A DNA stretch of 64,000 nucleotides from Scalesia atractyloides. Its lineage: Eukaryota; Streptophyta; Magnoliopsida; Asterales; Asteraceae. This document shows positions 12,014-24,346 of this stretch, one piece after another. The first letter of the stretch is position 1. Each line of letters opens with the position of its first letter. Made by a program: the position numbers and the translations under genes. Location: contig CAMTDV010000023.1 of the NCBI GenBank assembly GCA_947069175.1, positions 91,882,240 through 91,946,239 of the forward strand. The letters run 5' to 3'. Under the pieces are notes generated by a model that worked only from the letters and a program-made list of their open reading frames with translations, had not been told where the DNA came from and made no database searches.

Positions 12014-13205
12014 ATTGGATGACATCCGTCCTATTAACCGAACTCAATCACATGTTGTTTTGATTGCATGAAAACCGAATATATTAATATATTATATAAT
12101 CTTAAAGAAATATAATAATTAGTATTTTGGGTTGTTAGAAGATTGGAGTTAATAAATTTATAGATTTTTAACCACCATAGATGGAGATTTGATATTTTAA
12201 GTAGATTTCGAGGAAAGGCTTGGGGGTAATGGTAATGCCGACCAATAATTATTTAACCCTATAAGAATATAAACATGTATAAGTAGATACTCACAAAGAA
12301 ACCCCTGAACTTGATGGGTAATTGGACACATAGTGAACATATTTGATGATATGAAAGCCAACCACACCATTGTATTGGGTGATATCCGTCCTACAATCTG
12401 AAAACCGAATGCATTTATATATATAATCTTAAAGAAATATAATAATTAGTATTTTGTGTTGTTAGAAGTTTGGAGTTATTAAAGTTATAGAATTTTTACA
12501 AGCATAGATGGAGACATGATATTTTAAGTAGATTTCATGGTAGGTTTAAAAGCGGGCTTGTGGGTAATAGTAATACCAACGGATAATTATTTAACTATAT
12601 AAGATTATAAACGTGTATACTAGATACCTACAAAGAAACCCCTGATCTTGATGGGTAATGGGTAATTGGGCACATAGTGCACATATTCGATGATACGATC
12701 CCTATGCCTTGGATCATGACAAGATTGTAATCCAATCAAGAGTGTGAAATCCTCTTGATCAGACACTAACAGAAACAATAGAAATAGAAACATGATTACA
12801 CACAAACATATCTTTATTGATTATCGAACAAAAGATGTACAATCAACCTAGATCCCAACAACTCTCCAATACGTCTTTCTCTTTCTCTATCCCTCTCATG
12901 TTTCTCCCTCTCTCTAAAGTCTTTGCAAAGTCTCTAAAGGTCTAACCTAAACCCTAATGCAAGACCGTGTTTATATAATCCACACACATGCATTGTAGGC
13001 TAGGATTACAGGGGTTGTGACCTGTACTAGCTGGGCCCAATCACTAAACTCACACCACATATGGGTTTACTGGCCCAAACTTTGCTAATTACTAAACCCG
13101 TTAAACATTTATCATTTTACGAATTATTAGATATCCAAAAACCCCAAATTAAGAAGTTGCTGTCACAACATACACCAACAGATACGAAAGCCAACTACAC
13201 CATCA
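12014..13205. repeat. Tandem duplication, two units of about 355 bp, second split by an insertion
   Basis: Unit 1 (12014-12372) and unit 2 (12373-12698 continuing at 13188-13205) share a GATATCCGTCCTA-type start, the block TCTTAAAGAAATATAATAAT, the GATATTTTAAGTAGATTTC block and CAAAGAAACCCCTGA. The second copy is interrupted by a 482-bp insertion described separately. No coding content. Confidence 0.7.
12699..13180 (-). mobile_element. Probable solo LTR, 482 bp
   Basis: The insertion is flanked by the 7-mer GATACGA (12692-12698 and 13181-13187) and interrupts the second unit of a tandem duplication, so both edges are exact. Read on the minus strand it starts TGTTGGTGTATG, has a TATATAAA box at about 12977-12970, an AAACCCTA-type leader and an AATAAAG signal at 12818-12812, i.e. 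the U3-R-U5 order of an LTR. It does not end in the usual CA and the repeat is 7 rather than 5 bp, so solo LTR is likely but not certain. Confidence 0.55.
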
Positions 13206-13709
13206 AAACTAGTACATATTAGACCAGATCTTGTTTCATATTGAGCGAATTCCGTCTCATATTCTTCGCTGAAGCTGAACATCCGTGACTAATACATGTT
13301 TGTGTAGTAGTGAGTTAATATCTTTTTTCTTTGTTGCCTGACTACTAATCTACCATAAGAAAGATTTATTTTATGGTATACTTGTTATAACTTTTGTATA
13401 ACAAATTCTAAATAAATTGGTTATTTTGTCAACATATCTATCCAGAATTGGTGTTTGTTGCTTAATCGTCATCATCAACATGGGCCAGACACTCCCTAAC
13501 TTCAAAACAAAGATGAGTGTCACCAAGAAGAAGACAATTATCATTCAAAATCATTGTTATTGTTATCATCTATGTCACACTTCAGTGCAAATTAGTATTC
13601 AACCCTTACAAATATAGAATTATAGTTTAACCTAAGATACAAGTTGAATGTGATCTTATGGTAGGTTCTAGTTCTCCAATCTCACCTAAAGATAAATTCT
13701 CAAATCATC

Positions 13710-13710
<1 letters not shown>
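13206..13710. other. Intergenic, nothing recognised
   Basis: AT-rich sequence without domain-bearing frames; the 66-codon frame at 13417-13617 is unremarkable. Confidence 0.4.
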
Positions 13711-13711
<1 letters not shown>

Positions 13712-13763
<52 letters not shown>

Positions 13764-13797
13764 CACACACACGCGTGCGTGCATGCACGCGTGTGTG
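13712..13797. repeat. (TA)n microsatellite joined to a CA/CG alternating palindrome
   Basis: A perfect TA run (about 13712-13757) is followed, after ATTATATA, by a 34-bp nearly perfect palindrome of alternating purine/pyrimidine at 13764-13797, with arms CACACACGCGTGC and GCACGCGTGTGTG around a GTGCATGC-like centre. Confidence 0.85.
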
Positions 13798-13799
13798 AA

Positions 13800-14640
13800 A
13801 CATATAGATGTGGATGTCCCTGCATGTATGTATTGTAGACACTTCTTCTTTGGAATGTAATTAGTTTGATTTTAACTAAAAAACAAACAACATTAAGATT
13901 ATGGAGACCTTGTTCAAAGTTTTTCTACTTTTTCTTCTAAAAAGCTAAAGGCAGAACAAAAGAAAAATATATTTGACCTTTTATTATTATAGTGTGGTCT
14001 CAACACTACCTTTAGTTATGGGACACTTATCCATGATTTATGTAAAACGTCTCTATTGGAAATTCGACTCAAATTCGATTCCAGCTTCAAAATTAAATTT
14101 CAATGTAGGAATAACTTGATTTGGTTGACTTAGAAAACTCGATATTTGATCTGATAAACACCCATAGTGCATACATGAAGTTCATAATCTCAAAATTAGA
14201 AAAAAAACGGTTTTTAATATTACATGTGAAGATTACTTGGAATGTAAAGAAGTAGACAAAACATGAAAAGCTAAATTATCATTATTGAATGGATGACTAC
14301 ACGTTAATTATCTAAATCCACTCATCAAAATTATAATTATTTATATTCAATGAATGTAGGAATAGAGGAGGATTTAGAGTTGTAAACGCCTTAATGAAAA
14401 GTGTAGATATAATCTACCTTTTTCCCTAAAAAATTGATGTAAATACCTAAGATTTCAACCATTTTTATTGCTAAATTTTATTTATTTTTGCTCATGGATA
14501 TGTCACATACATGGTTTCATCATAAAATTGTGACAAAACTACTAAAATACATAAATAAATAAATAATAAAATCACTATTGAAGGACGAAGTTTAGAATAT
14601 ATTATTTTATAATGGCGAAAAAATATTCTTTAAAATGACT
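13800..14640. other. AT-rich intergenic, nothing recognised
   Basis: No coding similarity or element ends seen. Confidence 0.4.
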
Positions 14641-14644
14641 TACA

Positions 14645-14855
14645 AACTCAAGCTTTGGGAGCAATAAGTCCTGGGTTCGATTCTCACAAAGGGGGGAAGG
14701 GGAGAGGTTTCCCATATTTATTGAGTTTTCTTCTGAATTGGTGTATAGGTATTGTGCCTAGTGAGATGGATATGACCAGACGGTTCCGCTAGTTAAACGA
14801 TGATACTCCAGTGGTACGTCAGTGATCCAAATTTGCTGTTAAAAAGGTGTATTTT
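14645..14855 (+). mobile_element. SINE-like element with tRNA B-box
   Basis: The left part reads AAGCTTTGGGAGCAATAAG, then CTGGGTTCGATTCTC, a good match to the RNA polymerase III internal B box (GGTTCGANNC). The body (GGGGAGAGGTTTCCC, TATTGTGCCTAGTGAG, GTGGTACGTCAGTGATCC) lacks coding capacity and ends with GCTGTTAAAAA. The A box is weak and target duplications were not located. Confidence 0.45.
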
Positions 14856-14859
14856 AACT

Positions 14860-15375
14860 TGAATTCGGTATATAAAAAGAAGGTTACAATCCACTAAAGC
14901 AGTCATTTTTCATGTCTAGTTTAGTTTTGTTACAATTCAATACAACATAAGGACAAGTATTTGGAAATAAATAACCATAACACATATATAGATACGAACG
15001 GAAACTACAATTGTTACGAAGAATCAATCAAATATTTTTATTTTATATTAAAACTGAATTATTATTATTATTATTATTATTTTATTATTATTATTGTTGT
15101 TGTTGTTAAATCAGATTATATTTGATACGATTGTAACATTTTAAGCTACTTAAGTACATACGATTCATTTACTTCGATTTAGTTTTTAGTGAAATTCCTA
15201 ACCAAACCAAATAAGTTGGGTTCAATTATTTTGAACCATGGCAAGTGAAGTATCCAAAGAAAACCAAATTACATCGCATATTGCTTTTCTTGGGCTATGT
15301 CTACTTGTTTGTTCCACACAAGAATATATCTTTCTTTAGGCTAAGGAATAATACATAAGAGTATAAGACAAAGCT
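14860..15375. other. Intergenic with (TTA)n/(TTG)n microsatellite
   Basis: A TTA run at about 15058-15095 passes into TTG repeats to about 15107. No gene seen. Confidence 0.5.
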
Positions 15376-15379
15376 CTTA

Positions 15380-15910
15380 GTGAACCATGGTCCATAATAA
15401 ATCTTGGACTTTAGCACCACCCCACCTCTAAATTAAACCATGGTTTAGAACCCACCCTATACCTAAGCTTTTGTTAGACCATGGTCCATAATGTATATGA
15501 GCTTTGGTTTCCCAACTAAGTCATTGTTAGCCACCCCACCAACCCACCCTAATGCAATAATGAATGATGGACTTTGACATCAACCCACCTCTAAATATGT
15601 CATGTCTATTGGCTAGTCACCCCACTCAACCTAACCTGACCTCACCCATAAGTTTTTATTAGACCATGGTCCATAATAGAAATTATATTTGGCATCACTT
15701 ACTCATCCAAATTTTAGACATTGTTAGCACTCAACCTTAGCACCACCCACCCCCCCAACCCTACCCTAACTTTGGCATCGACCTTCCTCCAAACTGAACC
15801 CACCCCACCCTCAACTCGACCAAATCCTATGTCTTCGCGAACTATTATTAGATCATGGTCCATTACCTTTGTTGCCATCCTCTTTTGAACCATGTTTGCT
15901 TATTCAACAC
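15380..15910. repeat. Degenerate repeats around a GACCATGGTC palindrome
   Basis: The phrase A(G/A)ACCATGGTCCATAAT recurs at about 15382, 15476, 15661 and (changed) 15852. Spacings of about 94, 185 and 191 bp suggest a decayed tandem unit of about 93 bp. The intervening sequence is C-rich (CCCACCC runs) and non-coding. Confidence 0.5.
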
Positions 15911-16194
15911 ACCACACACCACCCTTCACCCCACCCCCAAGATAGCTAAGTTTTGGTGGTTTGGTTGTTCATTATAAAGAGTGGGGTTGAGATGTTTCTT
16001 GAAATATATGTATGGTGTGGAAATTGTTGGATCATTCCTTGTTATTGTGATATTTATTGGAACTAATACTCTTTTGTCTGGTAGGGTTTGTAATTGATTT
16101 GTCAGCTTGTCATTTAAGGCTGACCCAAATTCTCCCATTCCAAAACACGTATTGTGTCTATGCTTTTTTGTGTCTCATAATTGAAATAATATAT

Positions 16195-16740
16195 ATACTA
16201 CTATTAAGCCCCTGCGTTTCAGCGGTTGTCATAAAACTGTGTCAAGTAGTATCAATACTATACCACTGTCAACGACCACCAACACCGTAAAACTCATAAA
16301 AACAAAATAAATAAAAATGCTGAGCGAAAAGCAGACGTAAAATATTTGAATCACGCACGCTCGTTGCAGACAAATTAAACCAAAAACGTAAAACATAGAA
16401 AAAATAACTAAGTCAACCCAAGACCCACGCGTTGCGACCAACTTGTCAAACAGAGAAAAATAGATGTGTTCGACGTGCCAGTCAAACGGGAAAAAAATAC
16501 AAAAAATTGTTGAACCCCCAGCACGTTGCGGTGCGTTAACTCACAAAATTTAGAACGAAACGAAAATTTGAGAAAGATGAAAAGTATGGGAACCAAAATT
16601 GAAAATAAAAAAGAGTTGGGTTAAATTGCAAAAGATGAAAAGCTTTGGGTTAAAAAAAACAAAGGGTCTGAATTGTAAAAAAATGGGTTAGAAATGAAAA
16701 AAGCCATATACATGAGGTACAACACCATAAATTACTAAAA
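16195..16740. mobile_element. Dispersed repeat fragment with GC-rich ends, possibly Helitron-derived
   Basis: The segment opens near AAGCCCCTGCGTTTCAGCGG and contains AACCCCCAGCACGTTGCGG near 16515, GC-rich terminal-looking motifs in an otherwise AT-rich setting. The frames on the minus strand (16229-16441, 16408-16596) have no domain. Class is uncertain. Confidence 0.3.
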
Positions 16741-17209
16741 AAGTTAAAAAAATTATTTTTGTAAAACTTGAATAAACTCTTATGTTATATATTTCTAGTT
16801 AATGGTTAAATATTTATTTATTATCTTAGGTTCAAAAGTGAGCAAGAAGAATAGTTAGAATTATTAGTGTAATAAAGTAACAATAGCCGTTAAAATATTG
16901 TTATGACATAGTTTTCTTTAATATTAACAAATGTTTAAAATTTTAGGCTATCACAATATCCGTACTATGGTCATTTTACAAAATAACGTCGGTATCTACC
17001 CAAATTGTTACTAATATTTGTTCTTATTATTTTAGATCTGTATAAACTACGTATCAATGTGTATTTGTTTTGGTATATTACGACCTTTTCGTGGCTTATA
17101 GTTGTTAATATAATAATCTAAACTACATTTACTTAAACTATTTTTTTAATATTATTATTTACTAAGAAAGAGAAAAATATAACACACAATATTACAATCT
17201 TATTATGCT
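16741..17209. other. AT-rich intergenic, nothing recognised
   Basis: No coding similarity or element ends seen. Confidence 0.4.
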
Positions 17210-17218
17210 TCTAATGTA

Positions 17219-17692
17219 GAGTTAACTACATTGTTAATTCTTGTGGTTTGTGAAAAATAAAAAAAAAGCATGTATTAATAGTTTAAAGTTACATTCTGAG
17301 CGTTTAACTTTTGATTTTGTAATAACCGGAGGTAATAAGGGTAAGTTTTGTTAAATTTTCAATTAAGTTTTAATATAATGACAAACATACCTTTATATAA
17401 TGTGAGGAACCACTTATGTAACATATGCACCGTTAACATAATGATAAAAATACCCTTATATAATGTGAGGGACCACTTATATAAAAAGTAGTTACATAAA
17501 TGGTCACTCACATTATATAAGGGTATTTTTTTTTATTATATTAAAACTTAACTGAAAATTTAACAAAAGTTAGCATTAGCACCTCACGTTGTTACAAAAT
17601 CAAAAGTTAAACCTCAGAATGTAATTTTAAACTATTAATACCTGGCCTTGTTACTTTTCACAAACCATAGAGACTAATAGTGTAATTAACTT
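17219..17692. mobile_element. MULE-type MITE with long terminal inverted repeats, 474 bp
   Basis: Arms of about 200-230 bp: the left (from GAGTTAACTAC) and the reversed right end (from AAGTTAATTAC) share TGGTTTGTGAAAA, TATTAATAGTTTAAA, TTTAACTTTTGATTTTGTAA and CCTTATATAATGTGAG. The 9-mer TCTAATGTA flanks both ends (17210-17218 and 17693-17701), the target duplication expected for Mutator-like elements. No coding content. Confidence 0.85.
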
Positions 17693-17701
17693 TCTAATGT
17701 A

Positions 17702-18345
17702 ATACATACACTTATTTTTATTATCATTTTTGTTCTTTTTATACATGACGTGTATATGTTTTTAGACTTCCTTTTATTTAAGTTTCTATCTTTGTTAAAG
17801 TACATCGCTAAAATTTGTTTTTAATTTTCTCTTTGATTCCGAACATAGCTTGCAACATGCTCTTTTTTTCTTTGTTTTATATATTTTTTGTGGTTTAATG
17901 GGGCACAATGCTACTGTCCAATGAAAAAGAATTATGACTTTCGATCATGAAAAACACGTATCAATATCCTCTTTGACATACTTCTTTTGGTTTGCTATAC
18001 TAAGTGTCGGTACCATACAAAACCTTATGATATCGATCGAAACCCCGCAACATATCGCGGTAATCTTACTAGTTTTGGACATTTTTAATGTAACAAGTAA
18101 ACTTAAATTTTATGATTTAACTATTATTATTTATTTTAATAGTAATTTTATTATAATCATTCTTATATCTAATGACTATAAAATCACCAAAATAACAATA
18201 TGTTATTACCAAGACTTAATTAATTGTAGTAGTGCAAAGGTGTTAGAATTATTGATATGTTTAAATATATGTTAACAATAATAATACATAAAAGGTGGAA
18301 CGAAACAACAAACTTATGTTTTGTTGAAACTCGAAATATTAAGGA
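17702..18345. other. Intergenic, nothing recognised
   Basis: The 113-codon frame at 17934-18275 is hydrophobic, AT-driven and without a recognisable domain, so it is not called. Confidence 0.4.
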
Positions 18346-18350
18346 ATTAC

Positions 18351-18515
18351 TTATTGTGCTCGAGAATTATGTCGTCTACTTTTAACACGTTTCTTTTAAG
18401 AGGTTTTCCTTCTTTATTGTACTAGATAATTATGTCGTCTACTTTTAAGACGTTGTTTTAAGAGGTTTTCTTTTTTTATTGTGCTCAAGAATTATGTCGT
18501 CTACGTTTAAAGATA
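18351..18515. repeat. Tandem repeat, about 62-bp unit, 2.6 copies
   Basis: Units begin TTATTGT(G/A)CT at 18351, 18414 and 18476, each followed by AATTATGTCGTCTAC and AAGAGGTTTTC. The third copy is cut after GTCGTCTACG. Confidence 0.85.
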
Positions 18516-18624
18516 CTTGTGGACCGTCAAGGGTTAGGAAATGAGTGAGACAAATTGTCTTACTAACGATTAAAGTGTATATACATGAAAATAAATAAAT
18601 TAATAGTGTACATGATATTCTAAC

Positions 18625-18905
18625 TGTTATGAATGTATCAATTATGTAGTGACTTTCCACATGTATAACCCCTATCTATGAATGCCTTCATTATGTATGA
18701 CTTTTCACATGTAACCTATAAACCTCTTTTCTCATTATTCTTATTATTGTACTAATGTGAGTGCCTATATATAATGACATTTGTATATGATGTTAGATGA
18801 ATAAATAAGAATTCTTCATGTTCTATTCTCTACATGATTTCATAGTCTAACTCTCATGTTTATATACATATATATTAGTTGCTAATAGACCGTTGTTTCA
18901 AAACA
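18625..18905 (+). repeat. 5' LTR of the Copia element
   Basis: Starts TGTTATGAATGTAT and ends TTTCAAAACA. It carries about 58 bp absent from the 3' LTR: a second, diverged copy of its own first 50 bases (TATGAATGCCTTCATTATG..) at about 18676-18730. ATGAATAAATAAG near 18797 may be the polyadenylation signal. Confidence 0.9.
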
Positions 18906-19974
18906 CGTTATCAGCACGAACGTGCTCTATGTGTTTTGCCACCATTGGTATCCCTTTTTCCTTGCCTTTGATGTGCATTATTTTCCAGCCTAACTCAATC
19001 TCACACGTTGAGAAAGCAACCCAATAATTACGCAACTATCTCTACTAATAAAGGTATGATTATTTCATATTATATTTGATGATGATGATATATCAATCTT
19101 ACTGGTGACACTTATTAATATACATATATAAACTTAAACTGATCATTACTATAAATTCTAGAATGTAGTCTCATTTTTGAACTCTTATCTATATATTTTT
19201 CCATTTGCTTTTAGAAGTTATTATATATATATTAGCATGTTGGTATTCATAAGAATTTAGATGTTACATCATAAATTATGACGTTACAATTGACTAATTC
19301 ATCTTTTTCTAATACTCATTATTAATTGAATAACTATAGTTTTTGTTGACGACGACGATATTATGAATATTTATTTTATTTTTCTCTTTTACAACTGATC
19401 CCTTCTATTATTCTAAATTGGTTGGATTATCATTTAATTAGTTAATTTAATACATGTTGTTTAGGACTCTTACAATCTAGTGATGCTCATCTACATATTA
19501 TTTGAGCCACCATAATCATATATTTATGCTTCTTTATTAACCTTGTTAAGTTGTAAATAAAATTGTTGAATTATTTTGATTTAAAAAAGTTAATTTGCAA
19601 TCTAGAGAATATTATATGTGCTTTTAGAATCCATGAAAAACAATTAAATTCAATATTCAATATTAAAAAGTATGGAACTCAATATTTATGGACTAAACAA
19701 TGCAATTGTATTAGATATATATACTTGTATTGGTGGTAGTATATACATGATGTATGTACTAGATTTTCATTTTGTATAGTTTATAATTTAAATGGATATG
19801 AATTCTGTAATTAATTGTTTTCATTAGTCATTGTTAATACATAGCATGCCAAAAGACTTTTACATAATTAGATATAAATGAGTTATGTGAGTAGTGCTCA
19901 TTGGATATTAATCATTTGTTTATAAACATTAATTGATTTAGTCTTATATAAACTACACAACTTATAATGCAATA

Positions 19975-20011
<37 letters not shown>

Positions 20012-22494
20012 GTTATAACATGATTATGCAAATATCGTTTGGTACTTATACTAAAGTTAGTGCTATAACGAATTTTGCATATAAGAAATTCATATAATAG
20101 ATTAATATTGCTAGATATCATTAGTTGTTTTTAAAGAAACATTTTCTAGCGATGTCGGTACCTCTCATGCATTCTTATGTCATGTCATAATGTTTAACAA
20201 TTTATTTGCATATTAACTATTACTATTGCTAGTATAAAATAGTGACTATTGCTATTGCTTCGTATGTACAATGTATAGATTGCTTATATGATGTCATCAG
20301 TTGTTTAAATATCAATATTTGAGTAGAAAAAAATGAGTATGTTATGTAATTCATCAGTATTACAGTTTTCAAATAAAATTTTCAAATACAAGTAATAAAT
20401 GATCTGAGAACTTGAAAGAGATATATGTTTAAGTTTTAAAGTAAGTGTTCAAAATATATAAGATATTATGTTTGGTTATACCATAATAAGTTATTACATA
20501 AATTATATGCGTTTGCTTATTAGTGATAAAAATGTTTCTTATTTTATAAAGGCCCATCATAAGTTGTTTTTATATGATGACATGCTATAAGGTCATGTAT
20601 TGTATGATTTGTTGCTATCTATACCTTGTATTCTATATGCTATCACTTCTTTGCATCGATAATACCGAATAGAACGACTAAACCAAAGTTGTGGTTTATT
20701 GTCATTCTCATGAAAAAGTAGAAATATGCTTCGATTTGACACCCAAAGTGTCATACTCCTTGTATCTCGTTATCAAGTATAAAAAAAATATTATATGACT
20801 CGGACATATAATTATTTCTCAATTAATGTTATACGAAGAGAAGTTTATTTATAAGGGAAATCGGATAAAACAAATTTTGTTTGTCAAACCTCAAATATAC
20901 TCCTGAAGTAGCAATATCATTTAAAGGGTATAAACGGTTTGAAACGACTGTATATCTATATGTTCAAGAAAATAATGGAAAACCGTAAAAATTGTAGGTT
21001 TTACTCTGATGCATGAAGTGAATATATATTGATCATTGGCATTATTGAGAAAATTGTAATGATGATCATATTAATAATAAGATTGACCATCAGAAGTGCA
21101 ACAATCATCATGTTAATAAGAGATCAAACTCTCAGAAATTATAAGATAGTCAAGCTAATAATGAGATCGAATATCAGTGTTATAATGATAGTCATGATGA
21201 GATCGACCACCAAAAGTGGTAAACTAGTGATTACATAGCATGATGGTTTGAACTTTGAAGTTATAATACATTCTTTCATATCTTATGTTTTGTATTACAT
21301 ACGTGAAAGTAATACATATACAATATCATAAACCATAAGTTTATGGATCATGATTATTTACTTTATTGGTATGACCGGTTAGACTATACCGAGTCAATGA
21401 TGATGTGAAATATAATGAAGAACTTGAAGATTCTTCTAGTTGATAGCATATTATGTTTTCTCTTAAGGGAAATTATTTATTTGCCAATTAATGGTATAAA
21501 TCCCTGAAATATTATGGAATGAATGAAGGATGTATATATCCAAACATGATACCGTTTAGTGTTTTTAAATCGATGCATCGTCTAAATGGTCATCAAATTT
21601 ACAACTTGAAGTTGTGTGTAGCTTAGCTAATGAGATAGCAAGCATATTATTAAATATTATCGTATTTATGGTGGTTATAAAATTGAATTTAGTATTCATG
21701 TTACTAATGATTATTGGAATAATTATTGAACTTTCTAAATGCTTAAGACACAAATTGCTTTTGTTGAAGACGATGATAAAATGTCTACAAATTGATTGCA
21801 AAGCCAATAATCAAGAGAGCAAAAGTTCATACTTGAGCACATGTGATTTTACATGCAGTAACATTATTTCACATCAAGCCAACATATTGTAATAGTTTCT
21901 CCCCATTATAGTTGGTTTTGGTCAGGAACCAAATATTTCCCATCAAACTTTTTATTGTGCGGTATACATTAGAATTGATCCACCACAACGCATAAAGATT
22001 GAAACTCAAATAATGTTGTGAATATATGTTGGATGAAAATACTATTTATGATTACATACTTAGAGCAATTAACGAGAGATTTATTTATGGCTCGTTAAAT
22101 CTTACTTTAAGTAAATTAACATTTTCAACGTTAGGGGGAGATTAATGGCAGTTAAAAAAGGAATGGGTATGCATGAATTATCATTGATCCTCAAACGAAA
22201 TTATGTGAACAAGAAGTTCAAAAGATAATTTGTTACCTAGATTAAAGAATCAATCACTAGACATGTTAACTGACCTAAATACAGTGACTAAGTAAGTCAT
22301 GTAGTCAACTGCTAATGCTCCAATTAAGTTAATTGTCCTAGTAGGGCAAACCATATATTAATGAGTCTATTGCACGCCTGAAGGTGGTAGACTAGTCGAA
22401 TCCAAGAATATATAAAATTCCTCGAAAAATTGGAGCAAGTAATGAAGAAGATGGTCAAGTCGAGGTTATAGTAAAAAAAGGTTTCTTGAAGAGA

Positions 22495-24245
22495 CATTAG
22501 ACATGATGGTTCTGGAAGAACCTCAGGTACCTGAAAATAAAGAGCTCTTAGTAAATTATATCATGTCTAGAAGTGTATGGAATCGAAACAAAATCGTCGT
22601 CGTTATACTTTTGTATATATAGCGCTTGAAAGATATGAAATGATGGGGATCAAGATTTAAAATCTGCCCATGAATAAATACAAGAAATGATTTGCCAAAA
22701 TGGAACGACGCAAATAAGGGAGAGTTGAATTCTCTATTGAAATAGAAAGCTTACGGGCTAGTAGTCCATAAAAAAGCTTGTAAAATATATTTAATATAAT
22801 TAGGTCTTTTATGTGGATAAAAATTGATGGCACAAGGATTTCGCAAAGACCTATGATTAATTATGAGGAGACGTATTCTCCAGTGGTGGATGCAATAGCT
22901 TTCCAGTATTTAATTAGTCTGGTAATATAAAGTGAGAATTGACATGCGTCTTATAAATGTTATGTATCATTTAGATACTAAAGTTTACATGCAAGTCCTT
23001 GCAGGATTTAAATTATGTATTTCATGTAAAGTAAGTTCTCGAGAACAATATGATCGTTGTATACAGATTCATTTTTTAATACGATTGAACTCCTGATGAG
23101 TTTCTTAAAGCAATTGAGTTCTTTAAAGGTGAATCAAAACATCTTAACGATGTAATTCTTGTGCACCAATAAACATACCTTGAAAACTTGTACCCAGTGA
23201 TTGTGATATCTCAATAAATAGTGTACACGCATGGTACAATATGGATTTTGGAGATAAAAGCAAATGTTCATGACAATTTTACATGATATAGATATCTATG
23301 TGTTAAATGAGCAAATTTATATAGCAAAACTCCTGAAGAGTGAAAGCACATGCATATATGGATAAGATGGAACGAATTCCCTCATGGATTGATAATGCTA
23401 GAAGCATTGATGTCAAAACCTCAAGAACATACTATATAAAGTTGACAAAATATGTGTGGACTAAAATAGTCGAGTCAAATATAATATAATTGACTCACCA
23501 GTGAGCTCGAAAACAAGAAATACACATGGTGAAGTTGGTTCATTTGTTTTTATTAAAAGAACGATATGAGGTTTACAAGTATTGCAATATATGTTGATGA
23601 TGTCATTGAATCTTCCGAAGAGAAAAAAAAGAGCTCAAACATTTAAGCAAGAATTTGCAAATGAAATACAATATTGCAAATTTATGGCTCAATACGTAGG
23701 ACATACGTTTATATTATAATCCATCAATCATAATACATCTAGAAAATGTTGGACATTTTCATATGGACAAAGCTTTTGGTGTAAGTACATTTAATGATGT
23801 TCAAATATTTGATATAAATAAAAATGACTTTTATCATCTTCTATCAAAGAAGCAAAGATCATTGGTCATGAAGTACCATAATTCAATACAAATTGTATTA
23901 ATATATCTTGCTAGCTATACACGAACATATACCATTAAATTCATTGGTAAGATTTAACTCGTGTACGACGAGGAGATAGTGAAATGAGTAAAACATTTAT
24001 TTTCTATACCCTTAAGGTACGAAAGGTATGGGTTCATATTTTACTAACCCATTAACAAGTTTGGTTAGTTTTGTAAATGCAGGGATTATAACAAAACACA
24101 TTCATGGATCTTATGATATCTACTTACAAGAGGAGGTAATTAAAGTTTTACATGAAGATCATACATCAAGTTCATTAATAGATTGCACATCAAGCAATAA
24201 CTACATAAGTTTTTCAACAACTTTCATAGAAGATTCCCTTAGCTG
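22495..24245 (+). pseudogene. Copia pol remnant (reverse transcriptase / RNase H)
   Basis: Scattered in three frames are recognisable Copia pol pieces: RNKIVV-like sequence near 22590; SQRPMINYEETYSPVV near 22840, just before the reverse transcriptase palm; DTKVYMQVLAGFK near 22975; KHIHGSYDIYLQEEVIKVLH near 24085, matching the RNase H region just before the pol C-terminus. Dozens of stops and frameshifts separate them. The part that should carry the catalytic YVDD shows only a diverged YVDDVIE-like reading near 23590. Family recognition is by these phrases only. Confidence 0.75.
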
Positions 24246-24346
24246 AGGTTTTGTCCCATTGGGTTTTCCTAGCCAGGTTTTTAATGAGCAACATCATTAA
24301 GCGTATTAAAGAATAGTATTCCATCATGTGGATAGTCAAGGGGGAG

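Noticed and set aside
14645..14690. tRNA gene
   Set aside because: Only the B-box region matches; no cloverleaf can be drawn, so a SINE head is the better reading.
17934..18275. 113-codon hydrophobic frame
   Set aside because: AT-driven Ile/Phe/Tyr content with no domain, and no neighbouring exon signals.
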